64,000 bases of DNA from an uncultured Treponema sp. GTDB lineage: Bacteria > Spirochaetota > Spirochaetia > Treponematales > Treponemataceae. The first letter of the stretch is position 1, and every line of letters starts with the position of its first letter. The notes under the pieces are model-generated. The model made no database searches. It was not told the DNA's origin and was given only the letters and a program-made list of their open reading frames with translations. Below are positions 9,008 through 18,338 of the stretch, piece by piece. The stretch spans positions 124,001 to 188,000 of the forward strand of contig CAMCRZ010000001.1 in the NCBI GenBank assembly GCA_945877425.1. The letters are read 5' to 3'. Both the position numbers and the translations under genes were made by a program.

Positions 9008-9937
9008 TTACTCTCCTGAATGAGGGTGAGACTGAAAGTAAATGTCCTTAAGCTGCTGTGTCGTAAGATGAGTGTAACGCTGAGTTGTACTTATGGAATT
9101 ATGCCCCAGCATTTCCTGTACAACACGTATGTCTGCACCGTTGGCAAGCATGGCTGTAGCAAAAGTGTGGCGGAATGCATGAGGAGAAACGTGATGGTTT
9201 ATTCCTTCAGGTCCGCTGTAGGAACTTACAATGTAGCGTATTCCGCACTGGCTTAAAGCATTGCCTTTCTGGTTTACGAATATTTTGTTTACAGGACAGG
9301 CTCCGTCAAACCATGTAACAGGAAAACGTTTTTTCCGCTCATAAAGGTATTTAAACAAAGCTTCCCTTGCATCTTTTTCAAAGTAAACGATTCTGTCTTT
9401 TCTGCCTTTTCCCGTTACAACTGCACTGGAAAAATCTTCCCTAAAATCATTAAGTTCAAGAGACGTCATTTCACTTACACGGCAGCCTGAAGAGTAAAAC
9501 ATTTCGAATATAGCCTTATCTCTTGCGCCCCACAAAAGCGGATTTTCCTGAGCTGCATTGCATATTCCGTCAATTTCTGCAGGAGACATATAGCGTGGAA
9601 CACAAGCCGGTGCCCTAAGCGTTTTTATTTCAAGGGCAAAATTAAATGGAATGTAACCGTAACGCTTGCAGTAAGCAAAAAGAGACCGTACTGCTGAAAT
9701 AAATCTGTTTATGGACAAAACAGAATAATTGCGCTTACTTAATGAAGCAATGCAGTTACGCAAATCTTCGGCAGTAATATTTTTTACAGGAATATTTTTT
9801 TCTAGACAAAGAGTAAGATGATGAAAATCTTCCCTATAGCTTGAAACAGTATTTGGTGAAAGGCAGCGGACACTTTCTATATAAACAAGAAATTCGTCTA
9901 TGCATGTTTCTAAGGAAACTACATTTTCACTTTCCAT
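9008..9937 (-). CDS. Tyrosine recombinase, XerC/XerD type (first copy)
   Basis: The 309-residue protein has an N-terminal SAM-like core-binding domain (about 1-100) and a catalytic domain with the full tyrosine-recombinase set: Arg in SGCRVSEM, Lys in TGKGRKDR, HAFRHTFAT (His-x-x-Arg), LGHNSISTTQRYTHL (His and the nucleophilic Tyr). Such enzymes resolve chromosome dimers at dif sites. It follows topA by 18 nt in the same operon. A second Xer protein is encoded at 13895-14800; which is XerC and which XerD cannot be decided by eye. Confidence 0.9.
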   Translation of the reverse strand: MESENVVSLETCIDEFLVYIESVRCLSPNTVSSYREDFHHLTLCLEKNIPVKNITAEDLRNCIASLSKRNYSVLSINRFISAVRSLFAYCKRYGYIPFNFALEIKTLRAPACVPRYMSPAEIDGICNAAQENPLLWGARDKAIFEMFYSSGCRVSEMTSLELNDFREDFSSAVVTGKGRKDRIVYFEKDAREALFKYLYERKKRFPVTWFDGACPVNKIFVNQKGNALSQCGIRYIVSSYSGPEGINHHVSPHAFRHTFATAMLANGADIRVVQEMLGHNSISTTQRYTHLTTQQLKDIYFQSHPHSGE

Positions 9938-9955
9938 ACAATTCCTGCAAAAAAA

Positions 9956-12145
9956 CTACTCTTCTTTTTTACTTTCCAATGCAGCCTGAGCTAAAAGCGC
10001 ACTGTCGTTCTCAGAAGACTCACCTGCTGAATGCAAATAGTCACAGTCAGGGTTTATGCAGCTTTTATAGTTTCCGTTTTTCTTGTCAAATTTTTCAACA
10101 AGGAACCAGCCGCATTTAGGGCAGTAAACGTCAATCGGCTTAAAGTGGGAAATAAAGTTACAGTCAGGATAGTTTGTACAGCCGTAAAATTCTTTTCCCC
10201 TTCCTTTAGTTTTTCTGGCAACAATGCTTCCGTTACATCCTTCTCTAGGACATTTTGCAAGAGGAATTGATTTTGTATTATGACATTCAGGGAAGCCGGA
10301 GCAAGCAAGGAAATATCCGAATCTGCCTAACTTTTTAACCATCTGTTTGCCGCATTTTTCACAAACTTCATCAGTTGGTTCATCAAGAGTGCCCTTTAAG
10401 TTTTCTGCAGTTTCAGTTACTTCATCAAGGCGCTGCTTGAACGGACCGAAAAAGTCACCAATCATATTGTTCCATACAAGTTCATTCCGTTCAACTTTGT
10501 CCAAGTCAAGCTCAACGTCTGAGGTAAACTTTTCGTTTATAACTTCAGGGAAACTTTCTACAAGAATCCGGCATATTATTTTTCCCAACTGAGTAGGAAC
10601 AAGCTGCTTGTTGCTTCTTGTAACGTAATATCTGTCTAAAAGCACTGAAATAATAGGCGCATAAGTTGAAGGACGTCCAATGCCTTTTTCTTCCAGAGTC
10701 TTAACCATGGAAGCATCTGTGTAACGTGCAGGACCTTGAGTAAAATGCTGCTCCGGATAAAATTTCTGTGTTCCAAGTTCTTCACCCACTTTAAGTGAAG
10801 GAAGATTTCCCGTAACTTCTTCTTTTGAAGAGAGAGTCTTTATTACGCTGTAAAATCCTTTGCGGGAAAGTTTAGATGCACTTACACGGAATACAGCATC
10901 GCCTGCCTGAATGTCTACGCTTGTAGTTTTTGACTTTGCATTATTCATTTGGGAAGAAACAAATTTTTCCCAGATAATCGAATAAAGTCTGAGCTGATCT
11001 CTTGTAAGGTATTCCTTTACGGAATCAGGAGTATATTTTACGTAAGTAGGACGAATTCCTTCGTGAGCATCTTGAGCGCTTTTTCCTACAGCATATTCAA
11101 TTTTTTCAGGAGGCAGTTCATCAGGATAATTTTCACTAATCCAGCTGCGGACATCATCAATGGCAGTCTGAGAAATACGCACTGAGTCTGTACGCATATA
11201 AGTAATAAGACCCACTCTTGTAGAACCTATTTGAATTCCTTCGTAAAGCTGCTGTGCAATCTGCATGGTTTTGCGGCTTGTAAATCCAAGTCTGTTAGCA
11301 GCTGCCTGCTGAAGTTTTGAAGTAGTAAATGGTGCTTTCGGGCGGACAGTTTTTTCCGTTTCCTTAATGTCGATTACTACGCACTTGCTGTTTTTGATTT
11401 CTTCAATAATGTCATTAACGGCTTTTTCGCTTTTAAGTTCAGGCTTTGCACCTTTATATTGAGAAAGCTGGGCTGTAAATTTAGTTTTTCCTTTCGCAAA
11501 GTCTGCGTCTAAAGTCCAGTATTCATCAGGAATAAAGTCTTCAACTTCTTTTTCCCGTTCACAAATCAATCTTAAGGCAACAGACTGAACTCTTCCTGCG
11601 CTTAAACCGTTTTTTACTTTTTTCCACAAGAGAGGGCTTAAATTGTAGCCTACAAGTCTGTCTAAAACACGGCGGGCTTTCTGTGCATTTACTTTTGACT
11701 CTTCTATTTCACCGGGACATTTTACTGCTTCTTTTATTGCAACCGGGGTAATTTCGTTAAAAACTATACGTGAAATTTTTGCATCAGTTTTTTCTTTTAA
11801 GGCTCTGTTTAAGTGCCATGCAATTGCTTCTCCTTCACGGTCATTATCGGAAGCAAGAAGTACTTCTGAGGAATTCTTTGCATCTTTTTGAAGTTCTTTT
11901 AAAAGTTTTGCCCTGCCCCGGACTGTAATGTATTCAGGCTGGAAACCGTTTTCCACATCTATTGCAAGGCGGCTTTTCGGAAGATCTATAAGATGACCCA
12001 TAGATGCTTTTACCGTATAGCCTGTTCCAAGATAATGTTCAATTGTTTTTGCTTTGGCAGGAGACTCAACTATAACAAGAGTCTGCTTTTTTCCGGCAGT
12101 TTTACTTTTTTTTGCAGTCGATTTTTTTTCAGTACGGGCAGCCAT
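9956..12145 (-). CDS. topA: DNA topoisomerase I
   Basis: TopA relaxes negative supercoils. The 729-residue protein has the TOPRIM domain (VIVESPAKAKTIEHYLG near residue 25; ASDNDREGEAIAWHL near 100), the active-site Tyr in GLITYMRTDS, and three C-terminal four-cysteine zinc modules starting CEKCGKQM, CPREGCNG and CPKCGWFL. A Lys-rich N-terminal 20 residues precedes the core. A GAGGTAAAAT ribosome binding site precedes the ATG. It lies between dprA (8 nt upstream) and xer, an arrangement I recall from other spirochaetes. Confidence 0.97.
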   Translation of the reverse strand: MAARTEKKSTAKKSKTAGKKQTLVIVESPAKAKTIEHYLGTGYTVKASMGHLIDLPKSRLAIDVENGFQPEYITVRGRAKLLKELQKDAKNSSEVLLASDNDREGEAIAWHLNRALKEKTDAKISRIVFNEITPVAIKEAVKCPGEIEESKVNAQKARRVLDRLVGYNLSPLLWKKVKNGLSAGRVQSVALRLICEREKEVEDFIPDEYWTLDADFAKGKTKFTAQLSQYKGAKPELKSEKAVNDIIEEIKNSKCVVIDIKETEKTVRPKAPFTTSKLQQAAANRLGFTSRKTMQIAQQLYEGIQIGSTRVGLITYMRTDSVRISQTAIDDVRSWISENYPDELPPEKIEYAVGKSAQDAHEGIRPTYVKYTPDSVKEYLTRDQLRLYSIIWEKFVSSQMNNAKSKTTSVDIQAGDAVFRVSASKLSRKGFYSVIKTLSSKEEVTGNLPSLKVGEELGTQKFYPEQHFTQGPARYTDASMVKTLEEKGIGRPSTYAPIISVLLDRYYVTRSNKQLVPTQLGKIICRILVESFPEVINEKFTSDVELDLDKVERNELVWNNMIGDFFGPFKQRLDEVTETAENLKGTLDEPTDEVCEKCGKQMVKKLGRFGYFLACSGFPECHNTKSIPLAKCPREGCNGSIVARKTKGRGKEFYGCTNYPDCNFISHFKPIDVYCPKCGWFLVEKFDKKNGNYKSCINPDCDYLHSAGESSENDSALLAQAALESKKEE

Positions 12146-12153
12146 ATTTTACC

Positions 12154-13095
12154 TCATATCGTTATTGTGCAGCTATGTTTTCCGGGCTCATCTTTCAATA
12201 CACTTACATAATCTGCGAAATTTTCAATTACAGGAGCGCCATCTTGAATGTAACTGGCAGCATTTCGTAATTTTTTATTTTCACTGATTCCTGCCTTTAC
12301 TTTTAAGGCTTGGGCACAGAAACAGCTTTTATGGAACATAAGTTCCCTATTAAAGTCAATAGCAAAATCAGCAGTAATAAGGGCACCGCTTCCTTCAGGA
12401 GCCTGTATTACTACAGTTGAACGTGACAAAGCTGCAATTATCCTGTTGCGCTGTACAAAACGCCATGTTTCAGCAGGTGTGCCGGGAATGTATTCGCTAA
12501 GAACGCATCCTCCGTTGCTAAGTATGACACCTGCCAAAGCTTTATGGCTGTAAGGCACAATTGTATCTATTCCAGAAGGAATAACTGCACAAGTAGCACT
12601 TTTTACGCCGGCAGACAGCGCACCTTTATGGGCAAAACAATCAGCACCAAAAGCAAGCCCGCTTACTACGCAAAAATCACTGGCAGCAGCAGTTTTTGCA
12701 AAATCAAACGCAGCTTCGGCACATATTCTGCAAATCCGCCTTGTTCCTACAACTGAAACACACTGCTTTTCAGTTACAGCTTTTAAGTTTCCCCGAAAAA
12801 ACAACGCATAAGGTGCATCGTTTATCTGCTTTAAAAGCTCAGGATATTCACTGCTATTGTAAAGAACAGCTTCTATTCCCTGACTTTCCATAATGGAAAG
12901 ACTTTTTTCGGCAAGAGCAGCTGTTACTTTTCCGTTCCAGCATTTAGTTTTAATTTCTCTACCTATTAGAAGAGAAATATCCTTACTAGACAGTACAGCA
13001 AGAGCGCTTAAACTGTCAAGATTATTCTTTAAAAGAATTTTTTCATTTCTGGTAAGAAACGTAATGGAAGAAAGGGCAATATCTAATGAATTCAC
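12154..13095 (-). CDS. dprA: DprA/Smf-family DNA-processing protein
   Basis: DprA binds single-stranded DNA and loads RecA in natural transformation; in non-competent bacteria its role is unclear. The Rossmann-like core is evident: VSVVGTRR, VVSGLAFGADCFAHKGAL, IPSGID, GCVLSEY, RNRIIAALS, and VVIQAPEGSGALITADFA. The usual SGxARGID reads SGLAFGAD here. The 313-residue length fits a protein without a full C-terminal winged-helix domain. The start is a GTG without a clear ribosome binding site, close behind the TPR gene, so the N-terminus is uncertain by a few residues. Confidence 0.9.
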   Translation of the reverse strand: MNSLDIALSSITFLTRNEKILLKNNLDSLSALAVLSSKDISLLIGREIKTKCWNGKVTAALAEKSLSIMESQGIEAVLYNSSEYPELLKQINDAPYALFFRGNLKAVTEKQCVSVVGTRRICRICAEAAFDFAKTAAASDFCVVSGLAFGADCFAHKGALSAGVKSATCAVIPSGIDTIVPYSHKALAGVILSNGGCVLSEYIPGTPAETWRFVQRNRIIAALSRSTVVIQAPEGSGALITADFAIDFNRELMFHKSCFCAQALKVKAGISENKKLRNAASYIQDGAPVIENFADYVSVLKDEPGKHSCTITI

Positions 13096-13108
13096 TCATA
13101 AAAACTAA

Positions 13109-13879
13109 TCAATTTGAATACTGAGCGTCAAGAACTATCTGTTTGTTTCTCTTTGCATCAGCAGTTTTTTCAGCATTAGGGTTGATTTCTATGATTTTGT
13201 CATAAAGTTCAGTTGCTTTGGAAAATTCCCCTGTTACAAAATATGCTCTTGCAAGAACAAACATTGCATTTGTATCCTTTTTCTGAACTGAAAGGAATTT
13301 TTCAAGATAAGGTATGGCTTTTTCACATTCAAACATCTGGAAAACGTACAGAACGCTTAAACCGTACATTGCCTTGTAATACTTTGCATCAATTTCAAGT
13401 GCAGTTAAGTAAGCTTTTTCCGCAGTTTTAAGATAATTTTCCTTTCTTGTTTCATAAGAAAATCCGTCTTCGTCAAAAGTGCCTTTTCCGTCAAAGTCAA
13501 GCTGTGCATTTGCAATGTAAGTAGCGCACACTGCAATGTAATAATACAGGTTCTGGTTGTTTGGGAAAGTAACAAGGGCTTTTTGAAAAGCTTCGTAAGC
13601 CTTACCGTATTCCTGTTCGTCAAGATACCGTGTGCCTAAAATTTTATACCACATTCCCACTTGTGATTCAGTTGTAGCAAGATCTATTGCCCGTGCATCG
13701 TATTTTTCTATAGCTTCCTTTAATTCTTCTTTAGTAGTTGGATTTTCAACACCTTCTTCCATCTTCTGCATGCGTTTAATTGATTTGTACGACTGAGAGC
13801 ATGACGTAAAAGTTAAAGATGATGCTGCAGCAAAAAAAACAGTCCATGTAAAAATGATTTTTAATGGTGATTTTTTCAT
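13109..13879 (-). CDS. TPR-repeat lipoprotein
   Basis: The 256-residue protein begins with a Lys-rich signal peptide ending in a lipobox (LTFTSC), so it should be lipid-anchored after cleavage before Cys27. At least four tetratricopeptide-like repeats follow (for example around GTRYLDEQEYGKAYEAFQKAL and LARAYFVTGEFSKATELYDKI), indicating a protein-protein scaffold at the periplasmic face. It sits between xer and dprA in the run of genes downstream of ftsZ. A GGAGG ribosome binding site precedes the ATG. The partner is unknown; association with division or envelope assembly is inference from position. Confidence 0.85.
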   Translation of the reverse strand: MKKSPLKIIFTWTVFFAAASSLTFTSCSQSYKSIKRMQKMEEGVENPTTKEELKEAIEKYDARAIDLATTESQVGMWYKILGTRYLDEQEYGKAYEAFQKALVTFPNNQNLYYYIAVCATYIANAQLDFDGKGTFDEDGFSYETRKENYLKTAEKAYLTALEIDAKYYKAMYGLSVLYVFQMFECEKAIPYLEKFLSVQKKDTNAMFVLARAYFVTGEFSKATELYDKIIEINPNAEKTADAKRNKQIVLDAQYSN

Positions 13880-13894
13880 AATTCCTCCAGGATT

Positions 13895-14800
13895 TTACTT
13901 TTTTTCATTATTATTCTGATTATGACCAGGAAAAAATTCCTTGTGATAATCTTTAAGTTCAGTATCAGTTAAGTGAGTATAAATCTGCGTTGTAGCCAGA
14001 TCGCTGTGGCCAAGAAGTTCCTGCACTGAACGCAAATCTGCACCGCCGCTAAGAAGATGAGTTGCAAATGAATGCCGCAAAGTGTGTACTTTTGCCGTAA
14101 CTCCGCTTAATGCTTCAATTTTCTGGAAATTTTTCCACACACCTTTTCTGCTTAAGGGCTTGCCTTTGTAATTTACAAAAACTGTAGGCGTCTGGAGATT
14201 TTTTACAAAATCATTGCGCACTTCAAGCCATTTTTTAAGCCATTTTTTTGCAACTTCTCCAAAAGGAACAAACCGTTCTTTACTGCCTTTTCCAAACACA
14301 AGAATCATCTGCTGGTCAAAATGAACGTTGGAAACTAAAAGAGAACAGGCTTCACTTATTCTTAAGCCGCAGCTGTAAATAAGCTCGAACAATGCCCTGT
14401 CCCTTATGCCTAAAGGCGTGTCTGTATCAATTGAATCAAGGAAAGCGTCAACCTGTTCAACAGAAAGAACTTTTGGCAGCGCTTTTACTGCTTTAGGCCG
14501 CTCCAGTTCAACGGCAATATTGTTCTGCCAGATTTGTTTTCTTACAAGAAAAGCGCCGAAGCTTCTTAAAGCAGAAATGTCTTTTGCAACTGTAAGTTCA
14601 GCTTCTCCCTGAGTGCTTCTGAAAGAAATGTAAAACATCAGGTCTTTTACTGTAACGGAAGAAAGTGCAAGACTTTCTTTTTCCAGCCAGCTAAAGAATT
14701 CTTTTATACTGAAAAAATAAGTTTCTGCCGTAAGTTTAGAATGTCTGCTTACAAGAATGAGATCGTTGTAATATTCCTGCAAAAGTTCTTCTCTATTCAA
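13895..14800 (-). CDS. Tyrosine recombinase, XerC/XerD type (second copy)
   Basis: The 301-residue protein shows the same two-domain layout as the copy at 9008-9937. Catalytic residues are visible: Arg in SCGLRISEA, Lys in FGKGSKERFV, HTLRHSFATHLL, and LGHSDLATTQIYTHL with the Tyr nucleophile. It immediately follows ftsZ (33 nt), which would tie dimer-resolution recombinase production to division genes. Start is a TTG behind AAGGGTG. The two Xer proteins are clearly diverged paralogues, not a recent duplication, consistent with a XerC/XerD pair. Confidence 0.9.
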   Translation of the reverse strand: MNREELLQEYYNDLILVSRHSKLTAETYFFSIKEFFSWLEKESLALSSVTVKDLMFYISFRSTQGEAELTVAKDISALRSFGAFLVRKQIWQNNIAVELERPKAVKALPKVLSVEQVDAFLDSIDTDTPLGIRDRALFELIYSCGLRISEACSLLVSNVHFDQQMILVFGKGSKERFVPFGEVAKKWLKKWLEVRNDFVKNLQTPTVFVNYKGKPLSRKGVWKNFQKIEALSGVTAKVHTLRHSFATHLLSGGADLRSVQELLGHSDLATTQIYTHLTDTELKDYHKEFFPGHNQNNNEKK

Positions 14801-14833
14801 AAATCACCCTTAAAACAAACATTCTTTCACAAA

Positions 14834-16186
14834 TCAGTCATCAGTAAAGCGGATTCCTCTTCTTAAAACAGCTGGAATGGAAAGATCGTTTTTGTCAAAG
14901 TTTTTACCCTGATTTTCCCCGAAATCTAAAGGAAAAGGCTGCTCTTCAAACGAAGGAATTGCGTCGTCTTTCTGAACTGATGCATTTTCAACTTTTTCAA
15001 ACTTTTCAACTTTATCAAATTCCGTAAACAGAAGGGATTCTTCTTTCGGCTGGTGAATAGTTTCTGTTAAGTCCGGAGTTTCAGTGGTTTCGTATTCTTC
15101 TGAAGATGATTTTCTTGAAGGTTTTAAAATTTCCTTTAATTCATCTGCGGAAACAAAATCGTCTTTCTTTGCCTTTGTTTCTTCTACATCAAATTCTTCG
15201 GGAATTTCGTTTTTAAAGCCAGTTGCAATGACAGTTACTGAAATTTTTTCTCCAATATCAGGATTTACAACAAGACCTGCGAAAACTTCAACGTTTTTAG
15301 AAGCGCTTGCCTTAATGTTATTGTTAATTTCAGCCCATTCGTCCATAGAAAGATTTCCGTTGCTTGTAACGTTAATAAGGATTTTTGTAGCGCCGTCAAT
15401 CCTGCAGTCAGAAAGAAGAGGGTTAGAAATTGCACCAAGAGCTGCATCAACTGCCCTGTTTTCACCTTCTCCAAAGCCCACTCCAAGAAGTGCATCACCC
15501 TGGTTGCGCATAACTGAATTAACGTCTGCAAAGTCAAGGTTAATTTCACCTGGTCTTGTAATGATTTCAGAAATTCCCTGTACGCCCTGACATACAACTT
15601 CGTCTGCAAGCATAAAGGCTTCTCTGAAATTAAGCTTCTTGCTTTCTGTTTTCATAACCTGCTCGTTTGGAATTACAATAAGGGAATCTACGTTTTCCCT
15701 AAGCTTTTTTATTCCTTCAAGAGCGTGCTGCATTCTTACAGGACCTTCAAAATCAAAAGGCGTAGTAACTACAGCAACAGTAAGTGCACCGGCAGCCTTA
15801 GCAAGACCAGCTACAACTGGAGCAGAACCGGTTCCAGTACCGCCGCCCATTCCGGCAGTAATGATAACCATATTTGCGCCTTCAATTATATTGTTTATGG
15901 CATCTGTGTCTTCTTTAGCAGCATTTTCTCCAACCTGAGGATTTCCACCAGCACCAAGTCCGCCTGTAAGTTTCTGACCAATGGCAATTTTTGCTGCCGC
16001 TTCCGGAGATTTTCTTAAAGCCTGAGTGTCTGTGTTTACGACTATAAATTGAACATCAGAAACACCTGATTCAATCATTCTGCGTACAGAACTTGAACCG
16101 CCGCCTCCGCAGCCAATAATTTTTATAACAGTAGGATTTGCTTTAAATTCTTCCTCGTCATTTACAACAGCTAAACCATTTAACAT
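14834..16186 (-). CDS. ftsZ: Cell division protein FtsZ
   Basis: FtsZ is the tubulin-like GTPase of the division ring. Evidence includes VIKIIGCGGGGSSSVRRM, the GTP-binding GMGGGTGTGSAPVVA, and GINVDFADV-like T7 loop NLDFADVNSVMRNQG. A variable acidic linker follows, and the conserved C-terminal peptide (SIPAVLRRG) binds FtsA. A GTG 12 nt upstream is in frame, but the ATG at 16186 is 5 nt from a GGAGG, giving 450 residues. It lies at the end of the dcw-type cluster, directly after ftsA. Confidence 0.97.
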   Translation of the reverse strand: MLNGLAVVNDEEEFKANPTVIKIIGCGGGGSSSVRRMIESGVSDVQFIVVNTDTQALRKSPEAAAKIAIGQKLTGGLGAGGNPQVGENAAKEDTDAINNIIEGANMVIITAGMGGGTGTGSAPVVAGLAKAAGALTVAVVTTPFDFEGPVRMQHALEGIKKLRENVDSLIVIPNEQVMKTESKKLNFREAFMLADEVVCQGVQGISEIITRPGEINLDFADVNSVMRNQGDALLGVGFGEGENRAVDAALGAISNPLLSDCRIDGATKILINVTSNGNLSMDEWAEINNNIKASASKNVEVFAGLVVNPDIGEKISVTVIATGFKNEIPEEFDVEETKAKKDDFVSADELKEILKPSRKSSSEEYETTETPDLTETIHQPKEESLLFTEFDKVEKFEKVENASVQKDDAIPSFEEQPFPLDFGENQGKNFDKNDLSIPAVLRRGIRFTDD

Positions 16187-16232
16187 ATTTTCCTCCACCC
16201 TGTCTTCTTAAAAAGAATATTCCCGTAATATA

Positions 16233-17495
16233 TTAGAAAAATTTACCAAATACATTTTTTATTTTTTCGACTACACCAGATTTTTTGCCAAAAGACTGGC
16301 TTCCTTTTCTGTGCCTTGAATGTTCCCTTAAATCATTGTCTTTGTTAACAAGAACAAGTCCTGTGGCAGTAGCAAAATCAGCATCTCTGTAAGACGTATC
16401 GCTTAAAAAGCCGAGAGAAGGTGTACAGCCAAGCCTTACGCTGGAAGTTTTCCACACTGCCTGAGTAAGTTCAACTATTCCCTGAGTAAGAGCGCCGCCG
16501 CCAGTGAGTACAACGCTTCCGCTTAAATCAGCATTACGCAATTCTGCACAGGAAGCAATTTTTTCCCTTACGAGCTTAAGTATTTCTGCCAGCCTTGCCT
16601 GCATAATCTGAGCAATTATTTTCTTTGGAACAAGCTGAGGAGATTTTCCTCCTATTCCAGATATGACTATTTTTTCCTCCAGCCCTTCACTGTCAGTCCA
16701 GCAGCAGCCGTTTTCCACTTTGATTTTTTCTGCAAAAGAAACAGGAATTCCTAAAACACAGGCAATGTCAGAAGTTACAATGTTTCCGCCGTAAGGAATT
16801 GATGCAGTAAAAACAGGAGAACCTTTGTTAAACACAATTACGTCAGTTGAGTCGCCGCCTAAATCAATTAAAACAGAACCAAGTTCCATTTCATCTTCGT
16901 GAACAGTAGCAAAAGCCGCAGCCAGAGATTTTAAAGTTGCACCGTTAAATGCGTATCCTGCCCGCAAAAGAACCTGCTTTATGTTTTCTATTACAGTTTC
17001 AGAAGCAATTACAAGATGAACTGCAACTTCCAGCCTTACGCCTAAGTTTCCGATTGGATTTTTATAGCCGTATGCATTGTCAATAATATATTCCTGAGGG
17101 ATTGTGTGTAAAAGCTTTTTGCCGATTGGAATTACAATAGACTGGGCGTTTTGAATGGCGCGCTGTTTTGCATTTTCATTTACTTCTATACGGCGATTAC
17201 GTCCTGTAGGATCAACTGCAACAGGTCCTCTGGAATTCATGCTTTCTGTCTGGGAACCGCCTACAACAGTAAACACTGATTCAACCATAACACCGGCTGA
17301 CTGTTCTGCAACTTCAATAGTTTCCTGAATAACGGCAGTAGCTTCGTCAAGATTTACAATAACACCGTTTCTTAAACCTTTAGACGGCCTTTTTGCAAAA
17401 CCAATAATTTCAAGTTTGCCATTATCATCAACTTCACCAATTACAACTCTGATAAAGCAGCTTCCAATATCAAGACCAACAACTATACGGCTCAA
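16233..17495 (-). CDS. ftsA: Cell division protein FtsA
   Basis: FtsA is the actin-like protein that tethers FtsZ to the membrane. The N-terminus RIVVGLDIGSCFIRVVIGE is the phosphate-1 motif, DLGGDSTDV the phosphate-2 loop, and LTGGGALTQGI the adenosine motif. The SHS2/1C domain lies between, and the C-terminus VVEKIKNVFGKFF is the expected amphipathic membrane-targeting helix. No ATG is available at the N-terminus. A TTG at 17495 sits 4 nt after GGGGGA and matches the family start; an in-frame TTG at 17507 is the alternative. Confidence 0.95.
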   Translation of the reverse strand: MSRIVVGLDIGSCFIRVVIGEVDDNGKLEIIGFAKRPSKGLRNGVIVNLDEATAVIQETIEVAEQSAGVMVESVFTVVGGSQTESMNSRGPVAVDPTGRNRRIEVNENAKQRAIQNAQSIVIPIGKKLLHTIPQEYIIDNAYGYKNPIGNLGVRLEVAVHLVIASETVIENIKQVLLRAGYAFNGATLKSLAAAFATVHEDEMELGSVLIDLGGDSTDVIVFNKGSPVFTASIPYGGNIVTSDIACVLGIPVSFAEKIKVENGCCWTDSEGLEEKIVISGIGGKSPQLVPKKIIAQIMQARLAEILKLVREKIASCAELRNADLSGSVVLTGGGALTQGIVELTQAVWKTSSVRLGCTPSLGFLSDTSYRDADFATATGLVLVNKDNDLREHSRHRKGSQSFGKKSGVVEKIKNVFGKFF

Positions 17496-17510
17496 ATTAT
17501 CCCCCAAATT

Positions 17511-18338
17511 TTACCGCTTTCTGTATGAAACTGAATCGTAACGGAGATCAATTTCCGCAACGTCCGGCTCCATGGAATTTACAACGTCAAGCATAACTAT
17601 CATATACTTTAATGCTTCTTCGTTCAAGGAACGATCTGTTAAAACCCTTACTCTGCTGTGAACTGGATAAAATACAAGTTCGTAATTACCGTATTCTTTC
17701 GGCATAACTTGAATTTCAGAAACTTCGGCAAAATAATTCTGCGGAAGATTTTTCAGTTCAAAAATCTGTTCCATAAGCGGACGATATTTTGAAGGAAGTC
17801 TCATTCCAATTTTTACATATTCAACAGGAAGTCCTGAAATAAGCGGAATGGAATTATCAGAACTTACATCTGTAAAAGATTTTGTGGTAAATATTACACC
17901 ATTTTTGTCAATTTGAACACCCGTAGTCTTGCCGTCTATTGAAACAATTGATTTTGCAGCAATTTCCCTTTCAACAATTTCAATTTCTACTTTGTCAGGA
18001 AAAGTCTTTTTTACAAGGGCGCTTTCAACTGCAGAAATCTGATTCATAATGCTAGAAGCAGCAGTTTCAGTGTCAAAACTAAGCCAGGAAGTTTCGTTAA
18101 GGCTGCTGAGTACGTTTTTTACTTCAGCCGTAATTTGTGCAGAAGAGCCTGTAATTGTAACTACAGGATAATTCATGCAGGGAAATATAAACTTATTCAA
18201 TATAAACTCTATTAAAATCAAAGCCGCAAGAATTACAGAAAAAACTTTAAGAAGGACGATTTTCCTGTTTTTAGATTTTTCCGTTTTAGTTTCAACCGGC
18301 TGACCTATATCAAAATCCGAAAAAATTACATCACTCAT
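17511..18338 (-). CDS. ftsQ: Cell division protein FtsQ/DivIB
   Basis: FtsQ links FtsL/FtsB to the divisome. The 275-residue protein has a short cytoplasmic N-terminus, one membrane segment (about residues 28-50), a POTRA domain beginning VVTITGSSAQIT, and a beta domain with WLSFDTE and VEIEIVEREIAA-type strands. Similarity to well-known FtsQ is weak, as is usual; position between ftsW and ftsA supports the call. Its start overlaps the ftsW end by 8 nt. Confidence 0.85.
   Translation of the reverse strand: MSDVIFSDFDIGQPVETKTEKSKNRKIVLLKVFSVILAALILIEFILNKFIFPCMNYPVVTITGSSAQITAEVKNVLSSLNETSWLSFDTETAASSIMNQISAVESALVKKTFPDKVEIEIVEREIAAKSIVSIDGKTTGVQIDKNGVIFTTKSFTDVSSDNSIPLISGLPVEYVKIGMRLPSKYRPLMEQIFELKNLPQNYFAEVSEIQVMPKEYGNYELVFYPVHSRVRVLTDRSLNEEALKYMIVMLDVVNSMEPDVAEIDLRYDSVSYRKR

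Noticed and set aside
9008..14800. Tyrosine recombinases as sign of an integrated mobile element
   Set aside because: They sit among housekeeping genes (ftsZ, dprA, topA, hslVU) in an order expected for spirochaetes, with no att-like repeats, tRNA or phage genes nearby.
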